From: DATEDA01 sp035286595
GTDB taxonomy: Bacteria; Pseudomonadota; Gammaproteobacteria; Burkholderiales; SG8-39
Direction of reading: 5' to 3'
NCBI GenBank assembly: GCA_035286595.1
Contig: DATEDA010000155.1
Coordinates: forward strand, 1-24,198
DNA: 24,198 nucleotides
Below, piece after piece: positions 14,328 through 22,950 of this stretch (position 1 is the stretch's first letter; each line of letters starts with the position of its first letter). The position numbers were made by a program, and so were the translations under genes. The notes beneath the pieces were generated by a model, which saw nothing but the letters and a program-made list of their open reading frames with translations, was not told where the DNA came from and searched no databases.

Positions 14328-15272
14328 TCACGCGATCGCCTTCGACGCCCGTTCCCGCCGCGCCTGGGCGACGAGCGCCGCCACGGCGCAGGAGGCGAGC
14401 CGCGCCTCCACCGAATCGGCGCGGCTGGTCAGGATGATCGGCACCTTCGCGCCGAGGACGATTCCCGCCGAGTCGGCGCCCGCCAGGAACGACAGGCTCT
14501 TGGCGAGCATGTTGCCCGCCTCGAGATCGGGGACGATCAGCACGTTAGCGCGCCCGGCGACCGGCGAAGCGATCTTCTTGATCTCGGCCGCCTCGGGGCT
14601 GATCGCGTTGTCGAGCGCGAGCGGGCCGTCGAGGATGGCGCCGGTGATCTGGCCGCGGTCGGCCATCTTGCAGAGCGCCGCCGCCTCGATCGTCGAGGGC
14701 ACCCTCGGGTTGACCGTCTCCATCGCCGAGAGGATCGCCACGCGCACTTCCTTGAAGCGCAGCGCCCGCGCGAGGTCGATGGCGTTCTGCACGATGTCGA
14801 CCTTGTCCTCGAGCGTCGGTGCGATGTTGACCGCCGCGTCCGAGATGATCAGCGCATCCGGGTGGGTCGGCACGTCCATCACGAAGCAGTGGCTGATGCG
14901 GCGCGCGGTGCGCAAGCCCGTGCCCTTCTTCACCACCTCGGCCATCAGCTCGTCGGTGTGGAGGCTCCCTTTCATCAGCGCTTCCGCCTTGCCTGCGTTC
15001 ACCAGCTCGACCGCCTTGGCCGCCGCCGCGTGGCTGTGCGGCGCGTCGACGAGCTCGTAGCGCGAGATGTCGAGATTGAACTGTTTCGCGACGGCCTCGA
15101 TCTTCGCCTTCGGGCCGACGAGGATCGGCTTGATCAACCCGAGCTTCGCGGCGTCGACCGCGCCGGAAAGCGAGCTCTCGTCGCACGGGTGGGCGACCGC
15201 CGTGGTCACGGGCTCGAGCGCCTTCGCGGCCTCGATCAGCCGCTGGTACTTCTCGTGCCGCTTCGTGCTCAT
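14328..15272 (-). CDS. Phosphate acetyl/butyryltransferase (single-domain Pta-like)
   Basis: This 314-residue protein has the length of the PTA_PTB catalytic domain alone, without the DRTGG/P-loop extension of long Pta enzymes. Recognisable parts are KPILVGPKAKIEAVA near 49-63, GKAEALMKGSLHTDELM (about 94-110), ISDAAVNIAPTLEDKVDI, LDGPLALDNAISPEAA and VPDLEAGNMLAKSL. It moves the acyl group between CoA and phosphate. The adjacent ackA makes acetyl-CoA to acetyl phosphate the likely reaction, but phosphate butyryltransferase cannot be excluded. The ATG at 15272 overlaps the stop of a 37-codon ORF upstream (ATGA), which may couple translation. No strong FNR-type site was found in the 303 bp upstream. 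Confidence 0.9.
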   Translation of the reverse strand: MSTKRHEKYQRLIEAAKALEPVTTAVAHPCDESSLSGAVDAAKLGLIKPILVGPKAKIEAVAKQFNLDISRYELVDAPHSHAAAAKAVELVNAGKAEALMKGSLHTDELMAEVVKKGTGLRTARRISHCFVMDVPTHPDALIISDAAVNIAPTLEDKVDIVQNAIDLARALRFKEVRVAILSAMETVNPRVPSTIEAAALCKMADRGQITGAILDGPLALDNAISPEAAEIKKIASPVAGRANVLIVPDLEAGNMLAKSLSFLAGADSAGIVLGAKVPIILTSRADSVEARLASCAVAALVAQARRERASKAIA

Positions 15273-15382
15273 GCCGGCTTCAGCTCGCCGCCGGCGCGGC
15301 CGGCTGCTGCGCCGGTAAAAGCGGCGACCAGAAGAGCGGGCCAGCGGCGACGAACGGGGCGAGCAGGGCGGGTGGGCTTCAT
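15269..15382 (-). CDS. Possible 37-residue small ORF coupled to the pta-like gene
   Basis: An ATG at 15382 opens a 37-codon frame that ends with TGA overlapping the ATG of the pta-like gene. GAGGGA lies about 10 bases upstream of the ATG, a credible ribosome-binding site. The peptide starts MKPTRPARPVRRRW, then has a short hydrophobic run (PALLVAAFTGAAAG) and a polar tail, like a small membrane or exported peptide. It could instead be chance coding in GC-rich DNA or a leader peptide that sets translation of the next gene. No homolog is recognised. Confidence 0.35.
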   Translation of the reverse strand: MKPTRPARPVRRRWPALLVAAFTGAAAGRAGGELKPA

Positions 15383-15575
15383 CGCTTCGGTTTCCCTCAG
15401 GCGCGCGAGTCTAGACCGTCTGAATTCTGGCCGCCTCGGGCCGCCGTGGGCTTGATCTTCCGCAACTCGCCTGGCGCGGGATCGCGGTTTTGGGGCAAAC
15501 TCGCATCCCTGCTGCCCAGATCCGGCCAGCGTCCGACCCGCACTCCGCCCGGCGTCGAGCAACCAAGGTCCAGCC
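15383..15575. other. Intergenic region between pta-like unit and RND operon
   Basis: With the small ORF, this forms the 303-bp divergent spacer between the fermentation pair and the efflux operon. It contains a near-FNR sequence, TTGATCTTCCGCAA (15452-15465), with one mismatch in the TCAA half. It also contains the palindrome GTCTAGAC (15409-15416). A weak AAGG ribosome-binding site lies before the adaptor gene. No convincing -35/-10 pair or operator was found. Confidence 0.35.
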
Positions 15576-16760
15576 ATGACTTTCGCACCACTCCGCGCTT
15601 TCGCCTGCCTCGGCGCCGGCCTTGCCGCGCTCGCGGCCGCCGGCTGTTCCAAGGAGGCCCCGCCACCGCAGCGGCCGGTCCCCGAGGTGACGGTCGTCGC
15701 GATCAAGCCGCAGGACATCCCCTATACGCCGAACTTCGTTGCGCAGACCGAGAGCTCGCGGCAGGTCAACATCGTGGCGCGCGTTTCGGGCTTCCTCGAC
15801 CGGATCGCCTACCAGGAAGGGGAGCTGGTGAAGGAGGGGCAACTCCTCTTCCAGCTCGACCCGAAGCCATTTCAGGCGCAGCTCGAGGCCGCGCGCGGCG
15901 AGCTGCAGTCGCAGCAGGCGCGGTTCACGACCGCGCAGGCGAACCTCGGACGGGTGAAGCCGCTCGCACAGCAGAACGCGCTCTCGCAGGCGGACCTCGA
16001 CAAGGCGCAGGGCGAGTTCGACGCGTCGAAGGCGGCCGTGTTCTCGGCGCAGGCCAAGGTGACCGAGGCCGAGCTGAACCTCGGCTACGCGACCATCCGG
16101 TCGCCCGTGACCGGCCTCGCGAGCCGGGCGCTCCAGCGCCAGGGCGCGTTCGTCAACGCGATGTCCGAGAGCGCGAACCTCACGTATGTCGCGGCGGTCG
16201 ACCCGATCTGGGTGACGTTCAGCGTCTCGCAGAACCTGACCGCGAAGTGGCGCGAGGAGACGACCTCGGGCCGGATCGTGCAGCCGAAGAACCGCGACTA
16301 CGAAATCGAGGTCGTGCTCCCCGACGGCACGCGCTATCCGAACCGGGGCAAGATCAACTTCGCCGACCCGTCGTTCAGCCAGGACACCGGGTCGTTCATG
16401 GTGCGCGCCGCGCTGCCGAATCCCAAGCGGGAGCTGCAGCCCGGGATGTTCGTGACCGCGTACGCGCGGGGCGCTATTCGCCCGAACGCCATCGTCGTGC
16501 CGCAGCTCGCGGTCCAGCAGGGCTCGAACGGTCACCTCGTGTACGTCATCAAGCAGGACGGGACGGCGGAGGTGCGGCCGGTGGTCGTCGGCGACTACTA
16601 CGGCGAGAAGGAGATCGTGGTCGCCAGCGGCCTGCATGCCGGCGATCGGGTCGTCGTCGAAGGCGTGCTGCGGGTCATCCCCGGGCAGCCGGTGAAGATC
16701 GTCGAGGCGGGCGCAGCCGCCGGCAAGGCGGCCGCCAAAGCCGACGCGGCGAAGAAGTAG
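15576..16760 (+). CDS. RND efflux periplasmic adaptor lipoprotein (MexA/AcrA type)
   Basis: This 394-residue membrane fusion protein has a lipoprotein signal with lipobox LAAAGC (lipid-modified C24). Then come the biotinyl-lipoyl half motifs (VNIVARVSGFLDRIAYQEGELVKEGQLL, about 64-91), an alpha-helical hairpin (about 100-165) and the second lipoyl half (LGYATIRSPVTGLAS). Beta-barrel and membrane-proximal domains follow, with LQPGMFVTAYARG near 287-299. The Ala/Lys-rich tail is short. The protein bridges the inner-membrane pump and the outer-membrane channel. It is the first gene of a three-gene operon, 15 bases before the pump gene. Substrates cannot be predicted; the HAE1-type partner points to hydrophobic or amphiphilic compounds. 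Confidence 0.95.
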   Translation: MTFAPLRAFACLGAGLAALAAAGCSKEAPPPQRPVPEVTVVAIKPQDIPYTPNFVAQTESSRQVNIVARVSGFLDRIAYQEGELVKEGQLLFQLDPKPFQAQLEAARGELQSQQARFTTAQANLGRVKPLAQQNALSQADLDKAQGEFDASKAAVFSAQAKVTEAELNLGYATIRSPVTGLASRALQRQGAFVNAMSESANLTYVAAVDPIWVTFSVSQNLTAKWREETTSGRIVQPKNRDYEIEVVLPDGTRYPNRGKINFADPSFSQDTGSFMVRAALPNPKRELQPGMFVTAYARGAIRPNAIVVPQLAVQQGSNGHLVYVIKQDGTAEVRPVVVGDYYGEKEIVVASGLHAGDRVVVEGVLRVIPGQPVKIVEAGAAAGKAAAKADAAKK

Positions 16761-16775
16761 GCCGGCCGACCACGG

Positions 16776-19700
16776 ATGTTCACCCACTTCTTCATCGACC
16801 GGCCGATCCTCTCGGCGGTCATCTCGATCCTGATCCTGCTCGGCGGCGCGGTGGCGATGGTGGTGTCGCCGATCTCGCAGTATCCCGAGCTCGCGCCGCC
16901 GCAGGTGACCGTGGAAGCGCGCTATCCGGGTGCAACCGCAGAGGTGATCGCGAACACCGTCGCGGCGCCGATCGAGACCCAGATCAACGGCATCGACAAC
17001 CTGCTCTACTTCAGCTCGGTCAGCTCGTCGAGCGGCAACGTCTCGATCAGCGTGGTGTTCAAGCCGGGCAGCGATCCGGACATCAACCAGGTGAACGTGC
17101 AGAACCGGGTGAGCCAGGCGCTGCCGCTCCTCCCGCAGGTGGTCTCGCAGCAGGGCGTCACGGTCGACAAGAAGTCCTCGAGCATCATGATGGTGCTCTC
17201 GATCTATTCGCCCGACGACCGGTACGACTCCACGTACATCGACAACTACTCCAACCTCTACGTGCTGGAGGAGCTGAAGCGCGTCCCCGGCGCCAATCGC
17301 GCGCAGGTGTTCGGGCTGCCCGACATCGCGATGCGGGTGTGGCTGCGGCCCGACCGCATGGCGCAGCTCGGGATCTCGGTGCAGGAGGTTACGAACGCGA
17401 TCCAGAGCCAGAACCAGACCTTCGGCATCGGCCAGATCGGTGCGCAGCCGACGCCGGCCGGGGTGCAGCAGACCTTCGTCGTCACGGCGCAGGGCCTGCT
17501 GACCAAGCCGCAGGAATTCGAGGACATCATCGTCCGGACGGCCAAGCAAGGGACCGCGATCGTGCGCGTGCGGGACATCGGCCGGGTAGAGCTCGCCAAG
17601 CGGGACTACTCGATCGCGAGCCGCATGAACGGCAGGACCGCGACCACCATCGGCATCTTCCAGCAGCCGGGCGCCAACGCGGTGCAGACCGCGGGCGCGG
17701 TGCGCGCCCGGCTCGAGGAGCTGAAGAAGCAGTTTCCCACCGGCCTCGACTACAAGATCACCCTCGACACGAGCCTCTTCACGCTGAACTCGATCGACAA
17801 GGTCGTGCACACCTTCTTCGAGGCGGTCGTGCTGGTCGTGGCCGTGGTGTTCCTGTTCCTGCAGTCCTTGCGCGCCACCATCATCCCGATCCTGGCGGTG
17901 CCGGTGTCGATCATCGGCACGTTCATCGGCATGTACCTCCTCGGCTTCTCGATCAACATGCTGACGATGTTCGGCATGATCCTCGCGATCGGCCTGGTGG
18001 TCGACGACGCGATCGTCGTGGTCGAGACGGTCGAGGTGAACATGACCAAGCACGCCTTGAGCGCGCTCGCGGCCGCGAAGCAGGCGATGACCGAGATCGC
18101 AGCCGCGCTGATCTCGATCGTGCTGGTGCTGGTCGCGGTGTTCCTGCCGGTCGCATTCCTCGGTGGCGTGACCGGGACGCTCTACCAGCAGTTCGCGATC
18201 ACGATCGCCATATCGGTGGTCATCTCGGGGATCATGGCGCTCACGCTCTCGCCGGCGCTCGCCGCGATCATCATCAAGGCCCATCACGGCGAGAAGAAAG
18301 GGTTCTTCCGCTGGTTCGAGAACGCGTTCACGCGCCTCACCAGCGGCTACGTCGGCACCGTCGCGCGCGCGATCCAGGCCTGGCCGGTCGCGCTCGCCGT
18401 CTACGGCGGGCTGATCGCGTTGATCCTGGTGCTGTTCCGGGTCCTGCCGGGGAGCTTCGTGCCCGACGAAGACCAGGGCTACTTCTTCATCGTCGTCGAG
18501 GCGCCGGACACCGCGAGCCAGGGCTATGTCGGCGCGCTGACCGAGAAGGTGGAGAAGATCCTCGCCGCCGAGCCGGCGGTGCAGGACGTGGCGGTCGTGA
18601 ACGGCTACAGCCTGGTCGACGGCACGTTCCGGAACAATGCCGCGATCTTCTTTCCGTCGATGAAGCCGTTCGAGGAGCGCACCGACCCGTCGCAGCTCAC
18701 CTTCAGCGTGCTGCCCCGGCTGAACCGGCAGTTCGCGCAGCTCAAGGAGGGGTTCGTCCTAGCGATCAACCCGCCCTCGATCCCCGGGCTCGGCACGACC
18801 GGCGGCTTCGAGTTCTACATCCAGAACCGCGGCGCGGGCGACACTCGCGCCACCAGCCAGGCGGTGCAGGCCTACCTCGCGGCGGCGCGGAGCCGCCCCG
18901 AACTCGCCGGCGTCAACACCACGTTTCGCGGCGCGACCCAGCAGCTCTTCGTCGACCTCGACCGCAGCAAGGCCGAGGTGCTCGGCGTACCGGTGCAGGA
19001 CGCGTTCCAGACGATGCAGAGCTTCTTCGGCTCGTCGATCGCGGGGCAGTTCAGCCAGTTCAGCCGCGTGTGGTGGGTGGTGCTGCAGGCGGATGCGGAG
19101 TATCGCGTCAACCCCGACGACTTCAACAAGGTCTACGTCCGTTCGCGCGAAGGGAAGATGGTGCCGCTCTCGGCGCTGATCACCGTGCGCTACGTCGCCG
19201 CGCCGAAGCTGCTGGAGCGCTTCAACGGCTTTCCGGCGGTGAAGATCACGGGCAACCCCGCCCCCGGCTACAGCTCGGGGCAGGCCCTCGCGGCGATGGA
19301 AGCGGTCGCGCGGGAGACGCTGCCCGGCGACTTCTCGTACGCCTGGGCGGGTCAGGCGCTGCAGGAGAAGCAGGCGGGCGGCACCTCGGCAATCGCCTTC
19401 GTCGCGGGGCTGATCGTCGTGTTCCTCCTGCTCGCGGCACAGTTCGAGAAATGGACCATCCCCGTCGCAGTGGTGCTGACGGTCCCGATCGCCATCCTGG
19501 GCGCGCTCGCGCTCACTTGGGTGGTCGGCCTCGAGAACGACGTCTACTTCCAGGTCGGGCTGGTCACGCTCGTCGGCCTGTCGGCGAAGAACGCGATCCT
19601 CATCTGCGAGTTCGCGATCGAGCGGGTCCACCGCGGCATGGCGGCCCGCGAGGCGGCGATCGAGGCGGCGGGGCTCCGGTTCCGCGCGATCGTGATGACC

Positions 19701-19958
19701 TCGCTCGCGTTCGGCCTCGGCTGCGTACCGCTCGCCATCGCGACCGGGCCCGGGGCGAACAGCCTGCGCGCCATCGGCACCGGCGTGATCGGCGGGATTC
19801 TCGCCTCGACCGTAGTGGCGGTCCTCTTCGCGCCGCTGTTCTTCTGGATGCTCGAGAGCATGAGCCAGCGGGTTGCCGGCGAGAAGGCCGCGGCCGCCGG
19901 GGCGCACGGCGGACCGGCGCCCGCGGCCGCCGCGCACGCGAAGCGCGAGGGCAACTGA
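16776..19958 (+). CDS. RND multidrug efflux pump, inner-membrane transporter (MexB/AcrB type)
   Basis: This 1060-residue hydrophobe/amphiphile efflux (HAE1) pump is a proton-driven trimer in the inner membrane. The N-terminus MFTHFFIDRPILSAVISILI is typical, followed by the QYPELAPPQVTV and YPGA pore motifs. The proton relay is intact: D410 and D411 in GLVVDDAIVVVE, and K938 in GLSAKNAILICEF. Two large periplasmic loops flank the two groups of six transmembrane helices, and the length matches the family (about 1,030-1,060). The C-terminal tail is Ala/Gly/Lys-rich. It lies between the adaptor and the outer-membrane channel gene (the next ATG is 2 bases after its stop), a full MexAB-OprM-like set. 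Confidence 0.97.
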   Translation: MFTHFFIDRPILSAVISILILLGGAVAMVVSPISQYPELAPPQVTVEARYPGATAEVIANTVAAPIETQINGIDNLLYFSSVSSSSGNVSISVVFKPGSDPDINQVNVQNRVSQALPLLPQVVSQQGVTVDKKSSSIMMVLSIYSPDDRYDSTYIDNYSNLYVLEELKRVPGANRAQVFGLPDIAMRVWLRPDRMAQLGISVQEVTNAIQSQNQTFGIGQIGAQPTPAGVQQTFVVTAQGLLTKPQEFEDIIVRTAKQGTAIVRVRDIGRVELAKRDYSIASRMNGRTATTIGIFQQPGANAVQTAGAVRARLEELKKQFPTGLDYKITLDTSLFTLNSIDKVVHTFFEAVVLVVAVVFLFLQSLRATIIPILAVPVSIIGTFIGMYLLGFSINMLTMFGMILAIGLVVDDAIVVVETVEVNMTKHALSALAAAKQAMTEIAAALISIVLVLVAVFLPVAFLGGVTGTLYQQFAITIAISVVISGIMALTLSPALAAIIIKAHHGEKKGFFRWFENAFTRLTSGYVGTVARAIQAWPVALAVYGGLIALILVLFRVLPGSFVPDEDQGYFFIVVEAPDTASQGYVGALTEKVEKILAAEPAVQDVAVVNGYSLVDGTFRNNAAIFFPSMKPFEERTDPSQLTFSVLPRLNRQFAQLKEGFVLAINPPSIPGLGTTGGFEFYIQNRGAGDTRATSQAVQAYLAAARSRPELAGVNTTFRGATQQLFVDLDRSKAEVLGVPVQDAFQTMQSFFGSSIAGQFSQFSRVWWVVLQADAEYRVNPDDFNKVYVRSREGKMVPLSALITVRYVAAPKLLERFNGFPAVKITGNPAPGYSSGQALAAMEAVARETLPGDFSYAWAGQALQEKQAGGTSAIAFVAGLIVVFLLLAAQFEKWTIPVAVVLTVPIAILGALALTWVVGLENDVYFQVGLVTLVGLSAKNAILICEFAIERVHRGMAAREAAIEAAGLRFRAIVMTSLAFGLGCVPLAIATGPGANSLRAIGTGVIGGILASTVVAVLFAPLFFWMLESMSQRVAGEKAAAAGAHGGPAPAAAAHAKREGN

Positions 19959-19959
19959 G

Positions 19960-21411
19960 ATGCGCAAGCTCGTGCTCGCCGTCACGCTCGTCGCGTTCTT
20001 CTCCGGCTGCGCGGTCGGCCCGGACTACGAGCGGCCGAAGACCGACGCGCCGGACAAGTGGCGCATCGACTACCCGCAGGCGGCCGACGTGGCGAACACC
20101 AGATGGTGGGAGCAGTTCGGCGACCCGGCGCTCGACCAGCTCATCGACACGGCACTGCGCGAGAACCGCGACCTCCTGATCGCCGCCGCGCGCGTCGACC
20201 AGTTCATCGGGCAGCTCACCACGACGCGCTCGCAGTTCTACCCCCAGATCGGCTACAGCTTCGACGCGAGCCGCAACCGCGCGAGCCGCGTGGGCCAGCC
20301 GCCACTCGCGCCCGGCGCCGACCCGTACTATTCGCTCTACCAGGGTGCGCTCAGTGCGCAGTGGCAGATCGATCTCTTCGGCCGCGTGCGGCGCGAGAGC
20401 GAGGCCGCGCAGGCGCAGGTCTACGCGAGCGAGCAGGGCCGCCGCGGCGTGATCCTGTCGCTCGTGACGAGCGTCGCGGCGAGCTACATCGCCTTGCGCG
20501 CGCTCGACCGGCAGCTCGAGATCTCACGCGCGACCGCCGAGAACTATGCCGGCACGCAGAAGATCTTCGAGCTCCGCTTCAAGGGCGGTGTGGTGTCGGA
20601 GGTCGAGCTCGCGCAGGTCGAGTCGCAGTACCAGCAGGCGCTCGCCGCGATCCCGGCGCTCGAGCAGCAGATCGCCGCGCAGGAGAACCTGATCTCCATC
20701 CTGCTCGGCCGGAACCCGGGGCCGATCCCGCGCGGCAGGCCCGTCGGCGAGTTCGCCGTGCCCGGCATTCCCGGCGATCTGCCGTCGGCGCTGCTCGAGC
20801 GGCGTCCCGACATCCTGCAGGCGGAGCAGACCCTGGTCGCGGCGAACGCGAACATCGGCGCGGCGAAAGCGCTCTACTTCCCGACGCTCTCGCTCACCGG
20901 CCTCCTCGGCTCGGTGAGCACCGCGTTCGGCGATTTCCTGACCGGCCCGGCGAGCGCCTGGACGCTCGCCGCGGGGCTCACCGGCCCGATCTTCACGTTC
21001 GGGCAGATCGAGGGCCAGGTGCAGACGGCCGAGGCTTTCCAGCGCGAGGCGCTCGCCAGCTACCAGCAGGTGATCTTCAACGCGTTCCGCGAGACGAACG
21101 ACGCGCTGGTCGGGACGGTGAAGAAACGGGAGGAGGCGACGGCGCAAGTGCGGCGCGTGGCGGCGCTGCGCGAGTACGCCCGGCTCTCGCGGCTGCGATT
21201 CAACAACGGCTACGCGGGCTATCTCGAGGTGCTCTACGCCGAGAACGAGCTGTTCGGCGCGGAGCTCAACGCGGTGCGTTCGCAGGCCGACAGCTACACC
21301 CAGGTCGTGAACGTCTACAAGGCGGTCGGCGGCGGCTGGGTCACCGAAGCCGACAAGCTCGCGCCGCAGCCCGCGCTCGGACTCACGCAGAACCCGCGCC
21401 GATCGCCGTGA
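19960..21411 (+). CDS. RND outer-membrane channel lipoprotein (OprM/NodT family)
   Basis: This 483-residue TolC-like channel has a lipoprotein signal peptide with lipobox FFSGC (C17), followed by the family motif AVGPDYERP. The two structural repeats of the outer-membrane efflux protein family are visible. The first covers about 60-255, with QWQIDLFGRVRRESEAA. The second covers about 270-465, with RRPDILQAEQTLVAANANIGAAKALYFPTLSLTG near its start and RFNNGYAGYLEVLYAENELF near its end. It forms the outer-membrane exit duct for the pump. Its start lies two bases after the pump stop, so it is the third gene of the operon. Confidence 0.96.
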   Translation: MRKLVLAVTLVAFFSGCAVGPDYERPKTDAPDKWRIDYPQAADVANTRWWEQFGDPALDQLIDTALRENRDLLIAAARVDQFIGQLTTTRSQFYPQIGYSFDASRNRASRVGQPPLAPGADPYYSLYQGALSAQWQIDLFGRVRRESEAAQAQVYASEQGRRGVILSLVTSVAASYIALRALDRQLEISRATAENYAGTQKIFELRFKGGVVSEVELAQVESQYQQALAAIPALEQQIAAQENLISILLGRNPGPIPRGRPVGEFAVPGIPGDLPSALLERRPDILQAEQTLVAANANIGAAKALYFPTLSLTGLLGSVSTAFGDFLTGPASAWTLAAGLTGPIFTFGQIEGQVQTAEAFQREALASYQQVIFNAFRETNDALVGTVKKREEATAQVRRVAALREYARLSRLRFNNGYAGYLEVLYAENELFGAELNAVRSQADSYTQVVNVYKAVGGGWVTEADKLAPQPALGLTQNPRRSP

Positions 21412-21762
21412 ATCGCCCCCTTCACTGCCGATCCGCCGACGATTCTGTCCGGAAAGCCGGTTGCGGCAGCATCCCTTCCGCGGCGGACGCGGGCCGGGAC
21501 GCGGGCTCGAACCCGGCTTGAATCAATGGGTTGGCGGGAAATGCGACGCGTTTGGCTTGAATTGCTGCAATGCCCTCGCACGCCAAGGACTTGTTGGGTA
21601 TCGTTTTTGCTGGCTAAGTAACGTCCGCGGCAGGGGCGGTGCGGCACGTCAGGCGGTCGAAAGGCGATCGCCGGAGTCGCGGCCGCCCCCCCGCGCGACA
21701 CCAATATCGGCGCCGCGCGCGGAAACCGTCGCGGCGCATCAACCTGAGGACTTCGCACGCTC
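21412..21762. other. 351-bp intergenic region after the efflux operon
   Basis: This is the most AT-variable non-coding stretch in the right half. It holds a direct repeat (GGCTTGAAT, listed separately), a weak hairpin CCAA-N7-TTGG at 21583-21597 followed by TTTTT at 21604-21608 that could be a poor terminator for the efflux operon, and a C-run at 21685-21692. A T-arm-like GGGCTCGAACCC at 21503-21514 does not belong to a tRNA fold that I can build. No convincing promoter was found. Confidence 0.4.
21515..21562 (+). repeat. Direct repeat GGCTTGAAT x2
   Basis: The nine bases GGCTTGAAT occur at 21515-21523 and 21554-21562, 39 bp apart start to start, each followed within a few bases by CAAT (TCAATGG and TGCTGCAATG). 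They lie about 200-250 bases before the next start codon and could be tandem binding sites for a regulator. Chance cannot be ruled out. Confidence 0.3.
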
Positions 21763-22476
21763 ATGGCGGGCTCATCGCTCGTTTCGTCGTTCGGCTTCGG
21801 TCGGGGAAAAGCCGACCAGGACGGCGGCCGCGACGAGGTGATGACCGACGACGACTACCTCGCCTGGGGCAAGACGTCGAACACGGGCGAGCTCTCGTCG
21901 AGCGAGGGCAGCCCGCTCTACGCGCTGCTCGAGGACGAGGAGGGGTTCGATGGGGTGGTCGAGGTGCCCTTCGGGCTCAAGCACGTGAGCGACCTCCACG
22001 TCGTCATGCGCCACGCCGTGGCGGTCGCCGGCGACCGGCGCGAGGACCTGACCCGGCACGCGCTCTTCCATCCGGTGTTCGCGGGCTTCGCCCTCGGGTT
22101 CGCGATCGGGCTCGCGCAGGCGCACCGCGTCAAGCACCTCGGCTATCGGGCCACGCCCGCGCGGCTGACGCGCCGCCAGCAGGAGCTCTGCGACCAGTGG
22201 GGCGCCGAAGTGGCGACCTACTACCTCGCGGTCGTCGACGCCTCGGGCATCTTCGGCAAGGACGCCGACGCCGAGCTCTACGGCATCGCCGACCGCTGGC
22301 GCCTGCTCTCGGACGAGCAGCGGCTCGAGGCGTTCGACCGCCTCAAGGACTGCGTCACCGCCGGCAAGAGCGCCGCGCACCGCTGGTTCGGGGACGACAC
22401 CGCCGACGTGCCGCCGTACTTCCTCGACACGCTGATCGGCTTCGTCGAAGCCTACCCCGATCGCGACTTCGACTAG
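21763..22476 (+). CDS. Uncharacterised 237-residue protein
   Basis: I do not recognise this protein. The N-terminal third (1-60) is polar and acidic, with Gly/Ser-rich and DDDYLAW segments. A mildly hydrophobic Gly-rich stretch, HPVFAGFALGFAIGLA (about 103-118), may be a membrane-associated or buried helix. The rest is mostly alpha-helical in character, with Trp and Tyr residues (QWGAEVATYYLAVVD) and an acidic end (YPDRDFD). The start is uncertain: ATG 21763 has GAGGA 12-16 bases upstream, while ATG 21841 (MTDDDYLAWG) has GAGG only 2 bases away. It is convergent with the next gene across 18 bases. The base composition resembles the neighbouring genes, so there is no sign of recent transfer. 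Confidence 0.6.
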   Translation: MAGSSLVSSFGFGRGKADQDGGRDEVMTDDDYLAWGKTSNTGELSSSEGSPLYALLEDEEGFDGVVEVPFGLKHVSDLHVVMRHAVAVAGDRREDLTRHALFHPVFAGFALGFAIGLAQAHRVKHLGYRATPARLTRRQQELCDQWGAEVATYYLAVVDASGIFGKDADAELYGIADRWRLLSDEQRLEAFDRLKDCVTAGKSAAHRWFGDDTADVPPYFLDTLIGFVEAYPDRDFD

Positions 22477-22491
22477 CGGCCCCTCGGCCGC
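22476..22491. terminator. Hairpin between convergent genes
   Basis: GCGGCC-CCTC-GGCCGC forms a perfect 6-bp GC stem with a 4-base loop. It begins at the last base of the left gene's stop codon and ends 4 bases before the right gene's stop. Its position between convergent genes suits a bidirectional terminator, but there is no U-run on either strand. Confidence 0.35.
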
Positions 22492-22494
22492 CGG

Positions 22495-22815
22495 TCAGCT
22501 CAACCCGTAACCGCGCTTGTAGAGCAGCCAGCGGCCGTCGCCGCCGCGGCGGTAGTGCCGCTCGTCGCGCAGGGCGACGAGGTGGATGCGCCAATCGCGG
22601 TCCGGCTCCGCCGCGGCCAGCCGCTCGGCGTCGCGGACGGACCACGCCTCCTCGATCGCGAAGCAGTCCGCTTCGTACACCGGCGCGCCGTCGCAGGTCA
22701 GTGCGGCGTAGCCGACACCGACGGCGACCTGCGAGTCGAGCGCGAGCGTTTCATCGTTGTGACGCGTGAGCAGCGCGCTTGCGGTCGCGCGCAACGTGTC
22801 GTGCAGGAGCGACAT
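22495..22815 (-). CDS. Uncharacterised 106-residue protein
   Basis: I do not recognise this small, probably cytoplasmic protein; no signal peptide or membrane helix is visible. It begins MSLLHDTLRATASALL, has a central acidic segment with two cysteines (TCDGAPVYEADCF, about 40-52) and ends with a basic, aromatic tail (RHYRRGGDGRWLLYKRGYGLS). The ATG at 22815 has GGAGA about 10 bases upstream, a good ribosome-binding site. It faces the 237-residue gene convergently and is divergent from the SLOG-type gene, so it is probably a single-gene unit. Confidence 0.6.
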   Translation of the reverse strand: MSLLHDTLRATASALLTRHNDETLALDSQVAVGVGYAALTCDGAPVYEADCFAIEEAWSVRDAERLAAAEPDRDWRIHLVALRDERHYRRGGDGRWLLYKRGYGLS

Positions 22816-22950
22816 ACTCGGGTTCTCCGCTGGAGAAGGCGAAGCCTAGCCGCGCGCGATGACAGCAGCATGACCTGCCGGCGCGCGGCGGCGCGTTTAG
22901 GGTAGAGTCGCCCGGCGCGCCATGAGTTCCCCTGCCGATCCCACGCCGCG

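Noticed and set aside
15452..15465. TTGATCTTCCGCAA as an FNR-type site between pta and the RND operon
   Set aside because: The right half is GCAA instead of TCAA and there is no promoter element at a suitable distance; mentioned only as a near match.
21495..21525. T-arm-like sequence (GGGCTCGAACCC) suggesting a tRNA or integration site
   Set aside because: No acceptor, anticodon or D-arm could be built on either strand and the T-stem does not pair over five bases.
21552..21570. TGGC...TTGC as a sigma54 promoter before the 237-residue gene
   Set aside because: The GG and GC elements are 8 or 11 bases apart, not the required 10.
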